Positions 37,905 to 47,222 of a stretch of DNA of 64,000 nt are shown piece by piece. Origin of the DNA: JAGLOK01 sp963675575 (GTDB taxonomy: Bacteria; Bacillota; Clostridia; Christensenellales; UMGS416). The translations under genes and the position numbers were made by a program. The notes beneath the pieces were generated by a model. That model worked only from the letters and a program-made list of their open reading frames with translations. It was not told the DNA's origin and made no database searches. The stretch is from positions 124,001-188,000 of the forward strand of contig OY776378.1 of the NCBI GenBank assembly GCA_963675575.1, written 5' to 3'. Position 1 is the stretch's first letter. Each line of letters starts with the position of its first letter.

Positions 37905-39349
37905 GCAAGCTTATATTTGAAATTTCTAAAGAAAACAGGCGCACAGTGACATTGCCAAAGTCAGAGGTTCCGTCCTTTGACATCCCGGAAGATAAAAAAC
38001 GGGGAACGCAGCCAAAGCTTCCTGAAGTTGCCGAGATAGATTTGGTGCGTCACTACACAAATCTTTCAAGGATGGCGCACGGCGTGGACAATGGCTTTTA
38101 TCCGTTGGGATCTTGCACCATGAAGTATAATCCTAAGATTAATGAGGAAACTGCGGGACTCAATGGCTTTAAAAACCTTCATCCTCTGCAAAAAGAAGAA
38201 GACGTTCAAGGCGCCTTGGAGCTGATGTACGAGCTTAAGCAATCTCTTTGCGAAGTTACGGGAATGGACGATATGACACTTCAGCCCGCAGCCGGAGCAC
38301 ATGGCGAGTGGACAGCCCTTATGATGATAAAGAAATATCACGAAGCAAACGGCGATTACCATAAAAAAACTATACTTGTACCCGACAGCGCGCACGGAAC
38401 AAATCCGGCAAGCGCTCATGTGGCGGGATTTGATGTGAAATCAATACCCTCAGCACCTGATGGCGGTGTTGATTTGCAGGCGTTAAAAGAAGCGGTTGGC
38501 GAAGATACAGCAGGGCTGATGCTTACAAACCCAAACACGCTGGGCCTTTTTGAAAAACGCATTTTGGAAATGGCTAAAACTGTTCACCAAGCAGGCGGAC
38601 TGCTCTATTATGATGGAGCGAATCTAAACGCTATAATGGGACAAGCACGACCGGGTGATATGGGTTTTGACGTCATCCATCTCAATCTTCATAAAACATT
38701 TTCAACACCTCACGGCGGCGGAGGCCCCGGCAGCGGACCCGTTGGTTGCTGCAAGCGCTTGGCCAAATTTTTACCCAAGCCTACGGTGATAAAAAAAGAC
38801 GGTAAATATAAACTGGACTTTTCATCAGAGCAATCAATTGGCCGCGTTAAAAGTTTTCATGGACATTTTTTAACGCTTGTTCGGGCATATACGTATGTGC
38901 TTTCTCTTGGCGGAGATGGGCTGAGCCAAGCTTCGCGTATCGCTGTGCTTAATGCGAACTATATGATGGCAAAGCTAAAAGAAGCATATGAAGTGCCGTA
39001 TAACGGAATATGCATGCACGAGTTTGTGATGAGTGCCAATAAGCTTAAAGAGGAATACGGTGTTTCCGCGATGGATGTGGCAAAAGCCCTGATAGACAAC
39101 GGAATTCATCCGCCTACGGTATATTTCCCACTCATTGTGCATGAAGCGCTAATGGTGGAGCCTACCGAAACTGAAAGCATTGAAACTTTGGACGCCGCGT
39201 GCGACATCTTGCTGGATATAGCAAAACAAGCTAAAGAGAATCCGCAGAAATTGCATGAAGCTCCGATTACAACTCCAATATCAAGACCGGATGAAGTAAT
39301 GGCCGCGAGGAATCCCATACTACGCTACGATTTTGAAATTGCCGATTAA
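37901..39349 (+). CDS. gcvPB: Glycine dehydrogenase (decarboxylating) subunit 2
   Basis: 482 residues, the PLP-bearing half. The PLP lysine is in HLNLHKTFSTPHGGGGPGSG. The glycine-rich stretch after it and NGFYPLGSCTMKYNPKINE are hallmarks. It ends the gcv operon; no lpd (L protein) gene is nearby, so dihydrolipoamide dehydrogenase must be encoded elsewhere. A terminator follows. Confidence 0.97.
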   Translation: MSKLIFEISKENRRTVTLPKSEVPSFDIPEDKKRGTQPKLPEVAEIDLVRHYTNLSRMAHGVDNGFYPLGSCTMKYNPKINEETAGLNGFKNLHPLQKEEDVQGALELMYELKQSLCEVTGMDDMTLQPAAGAHGEWTALMMIKKYHEANGDYHKKTILVPDSAHGTNPASAHVAGFDVKSIPSAPDGGVDLQALKEAVGEDTAGLMLTNPNTLGLFEKRILEMAKTVHQAGGLLYYDGANLNAIMGQARPGDMGFDVIHLNLHKTFSTPHGGGGPGSGPVGCCKRLAKFLPKPTVIKKDGKYKLDFSSEQSIGRVKSFHGHFLTLVRAYTYVLSLGGDGLSQASRIAVLNANYMMAKLKEAYEVPYNGICMHEFVMSANKLKEEYGVSAMDVAKALIDNGIHPPTVYFPLIVHEALMVEPTETESIETLDAACDILLDIAKQAKENPQKLHEAPITTPISRPDEVMAARNPILRYDFEIAD

Positions 39350-39372
39350 TACTTTATTATAATTGATTTACA

Positions 39373-39401
39373 AAAAACCCGCCTTTATTGGCGGGTTTTG
39401 T
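39373..39401 (+). terminator. Terminator after gcvPB
   Basis: AAAACCCGCC and GGCGGGTTTT pair over a TTTATT loop. The symmetric A/T runs let it serve the convergent gene as well. Confidence 0.85.
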
Positions 39402-39424
39402 ATTTTATAAAATTGAATCAAAAT

Positions 39425-40705
39425 CTAATTTCTTATATATATAACATCGCTTATCGGTCTTTCTGCTCCGCCACTGGGAGAAGAAATGATTTCATCTTCA
39501 AAAATCATAACCGAAGCACCGCCGCCGTCTAGATTATATGCGGTTTCGCATCCGTATTCTTCAAAGAGAGCCGCAAACTCCGAAAGAGTAAGGCCTCTAG
39601 AGGCCTCCTGTCTGCCATCTGCTACGATGATAATGTAGCGGCCGGGTTCAACCATACCGATTCCCGTCCTTGGATTTGCAGGAGCAAGTTGGGAACGCCC
39701 GCTGAAATCTTCATAAGCAATAAAGTCTTTTACCAATATCGGTCCGAAAGACCAGCATTGCCATGTCCCCGCATCCAACAATTCGATAGCATCTTTTTCA
39801 CCTTCAAAATACATATCCAGTCTTCCGTCTTTGTTTAATACAGCAATCTCCGAGTAGGGCTCATCCCGCAAAAGCTTGCCGTTGCGAATAATTATTCCAT
39901 CTTCCCTAAAACCAAAATAATCCCCGTTTACAGTGATGGCAGCATTTTTTGACGCAATCATTTCGCTGGGGGCTTTGGCTTCGTCGCTGTATGCGGTAAG
40001 CAGATTTTTAGCATCGGTTTTGATGTCGGCAACGTAGTAAGTTACCCCATCATAAAAAATTTTCTCGACCAAGATGTTGGCCGAGTTATTTAATGATGTC
40101 CACGATTGGGACGTATTCGTATTTTTAGCTGAAGTGCCGGGTGGCGATTCACCGATTACAACATAGTTGGAGTGAACGTACCCTCCACCGCCTTCATATT
40201 CTATGAAATGCCATGTTCCTTCTTGTATTATTTCAACCTTTGCCCCAAAAGCAAGTGTCCCCAGCTTTGCGCTTTGCGTGGAAGGACCGGTCCTGACAAC
40301 GAGACCGCTTGCGGCGGTAATCCATGCTGTTGTGGTTTCTTTTTCTTCAGTTGTAACCAGAGGTGTCGGGGTCACCTCGTTTGGATCGGGAGTAACCGAA
40401 GGAGTAGCCGAAGGCTTCAGTGAAGTCTCAGGCGATGGTGTTGTATCTTCTGAGCTTGGATTGTCCGATATCTCAACTTCCTTAATTTCTTCGCCTTTAA
40501 AATAAGCTTTGACAGGATTGTCAGGAAGAACTGTTATAAGAAGTACAAACGCGATAATCGCGGCCGCGAGCAAAAAGACTAATATCACTATTAATCTAAA
40601 AATGGGATCCTTTCGCAAATTTAGCCAAAAGTTTCCAACGCCGGGTCTATATCTGCGTCTTGAGTGAAGTATAAATTTTCTGAAATTATAGATTAAATCC
40701 TTCAT
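39425..40705 (-). CDS. SH3-domain phosphodiester glycosidase (NAGPA-like)
   Basis: 426 residues. One membrane helix near residues 33-58 anchors the protein. A threonine/proline-rich linker (about 85-125) leads to a bacterial SH3 domain (GLVVRTGPSTQSAKLGTLAF). The C-terminal 230 residues form a NAGPA/phosphodiester glycosidase domain: ITVNGDYFGFREDG, NPRTGIGMVEPGRYIIIVAD and ETAYNLDGGGASVMI, which carry the expected catalytic region. Probably acts on cell-wall or extracellular glycans. It is convergent with the gcv operon. Confidence 0.9.
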   Translation of the reverse strand: MKDLIYNFRKFILHSRRRYRPGVGNFWLNLRKDPIFRLIVILVFLLAAAIIAFVLLITVLPDNPVKAYFKGEEIKEVEISDNPSSEDTTPSPETSLKPSATPSVTPDPNEVTPTPLVTTEEKETTTAWITAASGLVVRTGPSTQSAKLGTLAFGAKVEIIQEGTWHFIEYEGGGGYVHSNYVVIGESPPGTSAKNTNTSQSWTSLNNSANILVEKIFYDGVTYYVADIKTDAKNLLTAYSDEAKAPSEMIASKNAAITVNGDYFGFREDGIIIRNGKLLRDEPYSEIAVLNKDGRLDMYFEGEKDAIELLDAGTWQCWSFGPILVKDFIAYEDFSGRSQLAPANPRTGIGMVEPGRYIIIVADGRQEASRGLTLSEFAALFEEYGCETAYNLDGGGASVMIFEDEIISSPSGGAERPISDVIYIRN

Positions 40706-40848
40706 ATTTCATATTTTCTTACATTTCATAATTAAAATCAACCTATATTTATAATTTTAACAAAATTAAAAACATATAATATTTAAATATTTTAACAATT
40801 TTGCTATAATAAAACTAATTTGATTTTCAAATTAATGCTGTCAATGTA

Positions 40849-40876
40849 TTGACATCACTTGGTTTCAGTGTAAAAT
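40849..40876 (+). promoter_or_regulatory. pyrG promoter
   Basis: TTGACA (40849-40854), 16 bp and TAAAAT (40871-40876). The likely start site is not a GGG run, so the reiterative GGG mechanism known for Bacillus pyrG is not evident here. Confidence 0.7.
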
Positions 40877-40916
40877 AGTAAACATATTTTTTAGCATTTA
40901 TGGAGGGTAGCAAAAG

Positions 40917-42527
40917 ATGAGCACAAGATACATATTCGTTACAGGCGGCGTAGTGTCTTCCTTGGGAAAAGGAATCACCGCCGCTTCTTTAGGTCGATTA
41001 TTAAAAGAACGGGGCTACAGCGTTTCAATACAAAAATGCGATCCCTATATTAATGTTGACCCGGGAACGATGAGTCCATATCAGCACGGTGAGGTGTTTG
41101 TTACAAAAGACGGGGCAGAAACCGACCTTGATCTTGGGCACTATGAAAGATTTGTCGATGAAAATCTTACACAAAACAACAATGTAACCACAGGGCGCGT
41201 ATACTGGTCGGTGCTGAACAAGGAAAGAAGAGGGGACTATCTGGGTGCTACCGTTCAGGTAATTCCGCATATAACAGATGAAATCAAAAGAAACATACTT
41301 GCTGCCTCCCATTCAGATAATTCGGATTATGATTTCGTTATAACGGAAATTGGCGGAACAGTCGGTGACATTGAATCTCTGCCATTCCTTGAGGCGCTAA
41401 GGCAGATAAAACAGGATGTAGGGGCGAAAAACAGTTTATACATACATGTTACGTTGCTTCCATATCTTCAAATGTCGGGTGAGCTCAAGACCAAGCCGAC
41501 ACAGCATTCAGTAAAAGAGTTACTTTCAATCGGAATTCAGCCGGACATGATAGTATGCAGAGCAGACCACCCGATAGATGATTCCCTTCGCAGAAAAATC
41601 GCTTTGTTTTGCAATGTGGCAAAAGAAGATGTAATTCAAAACCTAAATGCGAAAACCTTATATCAAGTGCCCTTAATGCTGGAAAAAGAAGGTCTGGCAA
41701 ACAGAGTTTGCGATCATTTCGGTTTGGAATGCAAAGAGCCGGCTCTTGCCGAGTGGACCAATATGGTAAATCGGCAGCTTAATATAAAAAAATCAATTGA
41801 TGTTGCGCTTGTCGGGAAATATGTTGAGCTTCATGATGCATATTTGTCGGTTGTGGAGTCGCTTACCCATGCAGGCATAGAAAATGACGTGGTGGTTAAT
41901 ATAAAATGGGTACAGTCAGAGGATATAAATTCCGACACTGTTGAAAAAATGCTAAAAGGAGTGCATGGCATAGTTGTTCCGGGAGGCTTTGGACCACGAG
42001 GAATTGAAGGGAAAATACTTGCGGCAAGATATGCCAGAGAAAACGGCGTGCCTTATCTTGGTTTATGCCTTGGAATGCAGATTGCGGTAATTGAATTTGC
42101 CAGAAGCATTCTTGGTCTAGATGACGCGAATTCTTCCGAATTTGACGAGATGACTCAAAATCCGGTAATAAACCTTATGGAAAGCCAAAAAGAAACAAAA
42201 AACAAGGGCGGCACAATGCGTCTTGGCGAATATGACTGCCAATTGAAAAAAGGCTCGAAGTCGCTTAAAGCTTATGGCAAAGAAATAGTTAGAGAGCGCC
42301 ACCGTCACAGATATGAGTTAAATAACGATTACAGGGACGCTTTTGAAGAAAAAGGTCTTGTGATGGCGGGAGTCAACCCCGATCTGGATTTGGTTGAGAT
42401 TGTGGAAGTAAAAGACCATCCTTGGTTTGTTGGTGTGCAGTTCCATCCCGAGTTTACTTCCCGGCCGAACAGGGCGCAGCCGCTGTTTCGTGATTTTATT
42501 ACGGCGGCGGTTAGGCACGAGCAGTAG
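40917..42527 (+). CDS. pyrG: CTP synthase
   Basis: 536 residues. Makes CTP from UTP, ATP and glutamine. The N-terminal amidoligase domain starts with TRYIFVTGGVVSSLGKGITA and contains KCDPYINVDPGTMSPYQHGE. The class I glutaminase domain has the nucleophile in LGLCLGMQIAV and the His/Glu pair in GVQFHPEFTSRP. Full length, with a GGAGG site. Single-gene unit between its own promoter and downstream structured sequence. Confidence 0.97.
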   Translation: MSTRYIFVTGGVVSSLGKGITAASLGRLLKERGYSVSIQKCDPYINVDPGTMSPYQHGEVFVTKDGAETDLDLGHYERFVDENLTQNNNVTTGRVYWSVLNKERRGDYLGATVQVIPHITDEIKRNILAASHSDNSDYDFVITEIGGTVGDIESLPFLEALRQIKQDVGAKNSLYIHVTLLPYLQMSGELKTKPTQHSVKELLSIGIQPDMIVCRADHPIDDSLRRKIALFCNVAKEDVIQNLNAKTLYQVPLMLEKEGLANRVCDHFGLECKEPALAEWTNMVNRQLNIKKSIDVALVGKYVELHDAYLSVVESLTHAGIENDVVVNIKWVQSEDINSDTVEKMLKGVHGIVVPGGFGPRGIEGKILAARYARENGVPYLGLCLGMQIAVIEFARSILGLDDANSSEFDEMTQNPVINLMESQKETKNKGGTMRLGEYDCQLKKGSKSLKAYGKEIVRERHRHRYELNNDYRDAFEEKGLVMAGVNPDLDLVEIVEVKDHPWFVGVQFHPEFTSRPNRAQPLFRDFITAAVRHEQ

Positions 42528-42538
42528 AGGATAAGATA

Positions 42539-42661
42539 AGAGCACTCAAAATGTCGCAATTTCTCCGCAATCTTCGCTGTAAAAAATCGGTCACGTATGT
42601 TTATACGCTCCCTCATTTTTAAGCAAACCTTGCGAAGCCTTGCAAGCATTTTGAGCACTCT
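42539..42661. other. Possible structured RNA or intergenic repeat element
   Basis: The outer arms AGAGCACTCAAAATG (42539-42553) and CATTTTGAGCACTCT (42647-42661) can pair at 13 of 15 positions. Inside are smaller hairpins, CGTAT-gttt-ATACG (about 42593-42607) and CTTGC...GCAAG (about 42628-42646). No plausible protein is encoded. It lies between pyrG and its terminator, so it is likely transcribed with pyrG. I have an impression of similar sequences recurring between genes in other clostridia but cannot verify it here. Confidence 0.5.
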
Positions 42662-42681
42662 TTGAATATGTAATGATAGCT

Positions 42682-42709
42682 AAGCCAAGCATTTCTGCTT
42701 GGCTTTTTT
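42682..42709 (+). terminator. Terminator after pyrG
   Basis: AAGCCAAGCA and TGCTTGGCTT pair over TTTC, followed by a T-run. Confidence 0.9.
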
Positions 42710-42887
42710 GATGAGATACGTTAAAAGTATGCCGCAAAAGCGGCGCACAACTTCACGGCTGCGTCAATTAAGTAGACTTAGCATATTATTGCGGCGCAAT
42801 TAAGCAATAAGCACATAAACATTGTCTTTCCCCCTGTAAAATGTTATCATCATATAGTTGTAAAATATCAAAAAAGGAGGTGAGAAA

Positions 42888-43895
42888 ATGGAAAATAACG
42901 AAAGAACTACTTATGCGCTGTTTGTGGATTTGGAAAATTGCGGCGGTAAAGTGGAAACACTCAAGGATGTTATCGAGAAAGTGAAAATCCGTGGGGATAT
43001 TTTGCTTGGCATTGTTTATGGCTATAACGACCATTATTCCGGTCTGAAGGAGCTGTTGCTTAGCAATACGTTCACGGTGGTGCCGTCACTTAGATGGGGG
43101 TACAATCAAAAAAATAATCTCGATATTCAGCTGGTTATAGACGCGCTTGAAGTTGCGTATGTGAACGAGAGAATTGATTGCTTTTGCATAGTGAGCGGTG
43201 ATTCGGACTATACTCCGCTTGTCGGAAAATTAAAGTCTATGGGAAAATTCGTATTGGGGATATCGCGCTCGGAAGTTGCAAGCAAGGTTTTTATAAACGC
43301 CTGTAACGAATTTGTGTTCTTGGAATCTGTGGCGGTGGATGCCGCGAGGTCAAGAGGCAATGTGAAAAAGAGTGAAGAATCAAGCGGGAACGATGACCAG
43401 TCTTCATTGAATGAACTTCTTCAGCGTATCTTAAGCGAAAAGTCGGATGCTGACGGCCTAATGTATGCCAGCGAGTTGAAAAAGACGATTAATCGTATAA
43501 AGCCCGACTTTAACGAAAAAAATTATGGGCACAATTCGTTTGGTAAATTGCTTGCAATGATACAAAAGAAGTATAAATCGATAGAAGTCGATGACAGTAA
43601 GAACGCCGTTATGGTAAGGCTTGCCGCGGCGAGCGCAGCATCATCCAAAGCCAAAGTAACAAAGGATAACTGGCAGCAGATTGTAAAAAAGAAGCTGGAC
43701 GAATTTAAGGAAGACGGGTTTGACAGAGTAAATCCTTCAATCATAAAAGCGTCTTTGCAGGGAGATTACCCCGGATTTGACGAAAAGGATCTTGGGTTCA
43801 AACGTTTTTCTGACATGATGAAAGCGTTGGAAAAGGACAAGCTTGTCCGAGTGGAATTCGATGAAACGCATTCCATGTTGCTTAGGATAATTTAA
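42888..43895 (+). CDS. NYN (LabA-like PIN) domain protein with two LOTUS/OST-HTH domains
   Basis: 335 residues. Residues 8-150 are an NYN/PIN_LabA nuclease-like domain with the acidic residues in FVDLENCGG, LDIQLVIDALEVAY and IVSGDSDYTPLV. Two OST-HTH (LOTUS) domains follow: residues about 175-245 (LNELLQRILSEKSDADG to FGKLLAMIQKKYKS) and 260-335 (FDRVNPSIIKASLQGDYPGF). LOTUS domains bind RNA, notably G-quadruplex RNA in studied cases, so an RNA-processing role is plausible. A very strong GGAGGTGA site precedes the ATG. Confidence 0.9.
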   Translation: MENNERTTYALFVDLENCGGKVETLKDVIEKVKIRGDILLGIVYGYNDHYSGLKELLLSNTFTVVPSLRWGYNQKNNLDIQLVIDALEVAYVNERIDCFCIVSGDSDYTPLVGKLKSMGKFVLGISRSEVASKVFINACNEFVFLESVAVDAARSRGNVKKSEESSGNDDQSSLNELLQRILSEKSDADGLMYASELKKTINRIKPDFNEKNYGHNSFGKLLAMIQKKYKSIEVDDSKNAVMVRLAAASAASSKAKVTKDNWQQIVKKKLDEFKEDGFDRVNPSIIKASLQGDYPGFDEKDLGFKRFSDMMKALEKDKLVRVEFDETHSMLLRII

Positions 43896-43901
43896 AAAGA
43901 T

Positions 43902-43932
43902 AAAAGCGAGGCTTTAATGCTTCGCTTTTTTT
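43902..43932 (+). terminator. Terminator after the NYN-LOTUS gene
   Basis: AAAAGCGAGGC and GCTTCGCTTTT pair over a short loop, followed by seven Ts. Confidence 0.8.
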
Positions 43933-43953
43933 GTTTTTCAGAAAGGGGAAATT

Positions 43954-44739
43954 ATGCTAGTCAGAGATTTAAAACCTGAAGATAAAGAACTTTATTGTGT
44001 GTGCTTGGAAGACTGGTCGGATGAAATGCGCGAAGCCGGCGACCATAAATGCGAGTGGTACGAAAAAATGAAGGACAAAGGACTGCGTGTAAAGCTTGCA
44101 GAAGACGATAACGGCACTGTCGGCGGCATGATTCAGTATATTCCCATTGAGCAATCTTTTGCCGAGGGCAAGGACGCATACATCGTGTTATGCATATGGG
44201 TTCACGGCTACAAAGAAGGCCGAGGCGATTTCAGGCATCAGGGAATGGGTAAGGCGTTGATTGCCGCGGCAGAGGAAGACGCGAAAGCGCTGGGCGCAAA
44301 AGGTTTGGCGGCTTGGGGCATGATGATCCCAGTATTTATGCGCGCGGCGTGGTTTAAAAAGCAAGGGTACCAGATGGTTGACAAAATCGGTATACAGGCG
44401 CTTTTGTGGAAGCCATTTGTAGATGACGTCACAGCTCCCAAAATGATACGCCAAAAGAAAAAACCGAGCAAAACAGAAGGTGTGGTTACAGTGCACGCTT
44501 TTAAAAACGGATGGTGTTCCGCTTCGAATCTGGCCTTTGAAAGAGCAAAAAGGGCAAGCCTAGCATTTGGCGAAAAGGTCGTTTTCACGGAATACGACAC
44601 TACCGACCAAAAGGTTTTTTCGGAGTGGGGAATCATGGACGCGCTTTATGTCGACACAAAAGAGGTGCCGACCGGCCCCCCGCCGAGCTATGATAAAATA
44701 TATAATATCATTGAAAAGAAAGTTAAAAAGCTCAGATAA
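43954..44739 (+). CDS. GNAT acetyltransferase with YoaP-like C-terminal domain
   Basis: 261 residues. Residues 1-150 are a GNAT domain (acetyl-CoA loop in FRHQGMGKALIAAAEEDAKA). The C-terminal part (about 170-261) contains HAFKNGWCSASNLAFERAKR and VVFTEYDTTD, which match the YoaP/thioredoxin-like extension found in this subfamily. Full length for the family. The substrate is unknown. Confidence 0.82.
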   Translation: MLVRDLKPEDKELYCVCLEDWSDEMREAGDHKCEWYEKMKDKGLRVKLAEDDNGTVGGMIQYIPIEQSFAEGKDAYIVLCIWVHGYKEGRGDFRHQGMGKALIAAAEEDAKALGAKGLAAWGMMIPVFMRAAWFKKQGYQMVDKIGIQALLWKPFVDDVTAPKMIRQKKKPSKTEGVVTVHAFKNGWCSASNLAFERAKRASLAFGEKVVFTEYDTTDQKVFSEWGIMDALYVDTKEVPTGPPPSYDKIYNIIEKKVKKLR

Positions 44740-44788
44740 TATATAATTCGGACATTATTTTTAGATTATAATCAAATTGTTTTTGCAT

Positions 44789-44815
44789 ACCCAACCGTTA
44801 TTCGGCTGGGTTTTT
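44789..44815 (+). terminator. Terminator after the YoaP-like gene
   Basis: ACCCAACCG and CGGCTGGGT pair over TTATT, followed by five Ts. Confidence 0.85.
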
Positions 44816-44844
44816 ATACAATTATATGTATAAATATTTCTTTT

Positions 44845-44873
44845 TTGACACAGCAATTTTCTGGTTGTATCAT
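44845..44873 (+). promoter_or_regulatory. pepF promoter
   Basis: TTGACA (44845-44850), 17 bp, TATCAT (44868-44873). It starts transcription just ahead of the ATG at 44904 and therefore rules out the longer frame that begins at 44826. Confidence 0.8.
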
Positions 44874-44903
44874 GAAAAAAGAAATAAATATACGGAGGCA
44901 ATT

Positions 44904-46694
44904 ATGTCAAATAACATGAGGTGGGATTTATCCCCCCTATATAAATCTTTTGAATCGGATAAATTTATCAAAGACAAAGAAAAAATTGAAAATATAATTT
45001 TGGAGGCGAACACCTGGGCGGACAACAACCTCCACACAAGTGAGGACGACAAGGAAAAGCTGGAACATCTGATTGAGGTTATGCAAAAGCTTTACTTTTA
45101 TATGACAAGGCTTTCGTCTTTCACGCAGCTTACGCTTTCTACCGATGCCACCAACGAACAAGCGCTTGAAATGATGTTTAGGCTGGAGAAAATCGATGTC
45201 AGCTTGGATCAATTCGCAAAGAAGATTACTCGCTTTGTGGGATCAATAGATAATCTGGATGAGGTCATCTCAAAGTCCAAACTGCTCAAGGAACACGAAT
45301 TTATCTTGCACGAGCAAAGCCGCGAGGCTTCCCATCTTTTGGGCGCGGAAACAGAAGCGGTCATGTCCAAGCTGTCGGTTACGGGCAGCAACGCATGGAG
45401 CAATATGCGTAATATGCTCGACGGCACAATGGAGGTCGAAATCGAGCAGGACGGCGAGATGAAAAGCCTGCCGCTACCTATTGTTCGCAACATGGCATAC
45501 AGTCCAGACGCAAACGTTCGCAAAAAGGCGTATGAGGCCGAGCTTGCATCGTACAAGAAGGTGGAGATACCGCTGTCGCACGCGCTTAACGCCATTAAGG
45601 GCGAGAGCAATACAATCTGCGAACTGCGCGGATATGAATCAATCTTGCACAAGACGCTCGAGGATTCGCGCATGGACAAACAATCGCTGGATGCTATGCT
45701 GTCTGCCATGGAGGACTTCCTGCCCGATTTCAGGCGGTATCTGAAGGCTAAGGCCAAGCTGTTGGGACATGACGGCGCGCTTCCGTTCTATGACCTGTTT
45801 GCGCCTGTCGGAAGCGGCGAAACAAAAGAGTTCACCTATGAGCAAGCTCACAAATTTTTGGTGGAGACATTCAAAAGCTTTTCTTCCGAGATGAGCGAGT
45901 TTATCGACACCGCATTTAAAGACAGCTGGATTGACGCCGAGTCCCGTCCCGGCAAAGGCGGCGGTGCGTTTTGCGCCAACCTTCTCGCGATAAAGCAAAG
46001 TCGTGTGCTGTCAAATTTCGACGGCAGTTTCTCTCAGGTGTCCACGTTGGCGCACGAGCTTGGCCACGCTTGGCACGGCCACTGCCTGCGCGATGAATCG
46101 TTGCTTAACACCTCATATCCGATGCCGCTTGCCGAGACCGCTTCGATATTCAATGAAAGCATGGTTGCCGACATCGCAAAATCCAACGCCACCGATGAGG
46201 AGCGATTCACCCTTTTGGAATCCGAGCTTATGGAAGCCACGCAGGTTATAGTCGACATCTATTCGCGCTATCTTTTTGAATCGGAAGTGGTCGAAACACG
46301 GCTTGACCATGGCATGAACATAACAGAGTTTAAAGACGCTATGATTCGCGCGCAAAAAGCGGCGTATGGTGACGCATTGGACGAAAACTTCATGCATCCT
46401 TACATGTGGGCGTGCAAGCCTCACTATTATTACGGCGGTCAGGCGTTTTACAATTTTCCATACGCTTTTGGGCTTTTGTTTGGCAAGGGTGTTTTTGCTC
46501 AATATAAAAAACAGCCTGATGGCTTTGTGGAAGAATACAAGGCTTTGCTACGTGCGACAGGGTCAAACAGCATAGCTGACTGTGCAAAACGCATGGAAGT
46601 AGATGTGCGGGATAAGGCGTTTTGGGTTCAGTCGTTAAATCAGATTAAGGGAGATATTGACGAGTTTTGTGAGTTGGCTGAGAAAAAAAGCTAA
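44904..46694 (+). CDS. pepF: Oligoendopeptidase F
   Basis: 596 residues from the ATG at 44904 (GGAGG site, promoter directly upstream). An M3-family zinc metallopeptidase that cleaves short peptides in the cytoplasm. The zinc motif is LAHELGHAWHGH, with the third ligand in the helix MPLAETASIFNESMVAD. The N-terminus (MRWDLSPLYKSFES) and FYNFPYAFGLLFGKGVFAQY near the C-terminus are typical of PepF. Single gene with its own terminator. Confidence 0.95.
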   Translation: MSNNMRWDLSPLYKSFESDKFIKDKEKIENIILEANTWADNNLHTSEDDKEKLEHLIEVMQKLYFYMTRLSSFTQLTLSTDATNEQALEMMFRLEKIDVSLDQFAKKITRFVGSIDNLDEVISKSKLLKEHEFILHEQSREASHLLGAETEAVMSKLSVTGSNAWSNMRNMLDGTMEVEIEQDGEMKSLPLPIVRNMAYSPDANVRKKAYEAELASYKKVEIPLSHALNAIKGESNTICELRGYESILHKTLEDSRMDKQSLDAMLSAMEDFLPDFRRYLKAKAKLLGHDGALPFYDLFAPVGSGETKEFTYEQAHKFLVETFKSFSSEMSEFIDTAFKDSWIDAESRPGKGGGAFCANLLAIKQSRVLSNFDGSFSQVSTLAHELGHAWHGHCLRDESLLNTSYPMPLAETASIFNESMVADIAKSNATDEERFTLLESELMEATQVIVDIYSRYLFESEVVETRLDHGMNITEFKDAMIRAQKAAYGDALDENFMHPYMWACKPHYYYGGQAFYNFPYAFGLLFGKGVFAQYKKQPDGFVEEYKALLRATGSNSIADCAKRMEVDVRDKAFWVQSLNQIKGDIDEFCELAEKKS

Positions 46695-46712
46695 AGAAAT
46701 AAGTTATTAATG

Positions 46713-46739
46713 AAAGCAGAGCTGATGCTCTGCTTTTTT
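46713..46739 (+). terminator. Terminator after pepF
   Basis: AAAGCAGAGC and GCTCTGCTTT pair over TGAT, followed by Ts. Confidence 0.88.
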
Positions 46740-46745
46740 CTTGTT

Positions 46746-47222
46746 TTGGAGCTGTGGTAAACTGACCACCCTGAACGCCGTCGTATGTTATCTTTTTAAC
46801 TAATTTCATAGCGGCTGGGAAGTTTCTATTCTTGGGGGCTGCGCCCCCAAACCCCGGCTTTGGCGCAATAATATAGCTTTTTTGCTAAAGTTTATTAACT
46901 ACTAAACAGCACCTAATTTAAAATTTGGCGAGCCCTCCGACCCCCGTTTAAGGCGCAATAGCACGGGGGCTTCGCTCCCTCGCTATCGCCACCATCCCAA
47001 CGTAGCACTTATATATTTTCCTACGAAATTTGTATGCAAATTTCTCTACACCTGTCGGGGCTCGCAGGGTTCGTCGGTGCCCCACACCGACCCAAGCGGA
47101 GCGAAAGTAAAGTATCTATTCTTGATTTGGATTTATTGTGCGCTTTATCTAACGTTATTGCTTTACCAAACCCCACCTATGCTCACTACATTCGCATTTT
47201 CCTCCCCTACGAGGGGAGGCGT
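46746..47222. repeat. GC-rich intergenic repeat region left of the IS30 element
   Basis: About 480 bp without a gene. It holds hairpin-rich GC blocks (GGGGGCTGCGCCCCC near 46836; GGCGCAATAGCACGGGGG near 46951) and, at about 47165-47222, an inverted, partial copy of the repeat present at 48801 and 49133 (CTCCCCTACGAGGGGAGGCG). Open frames here look like translation of repeats and not of genes. Confidence 0.5.
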
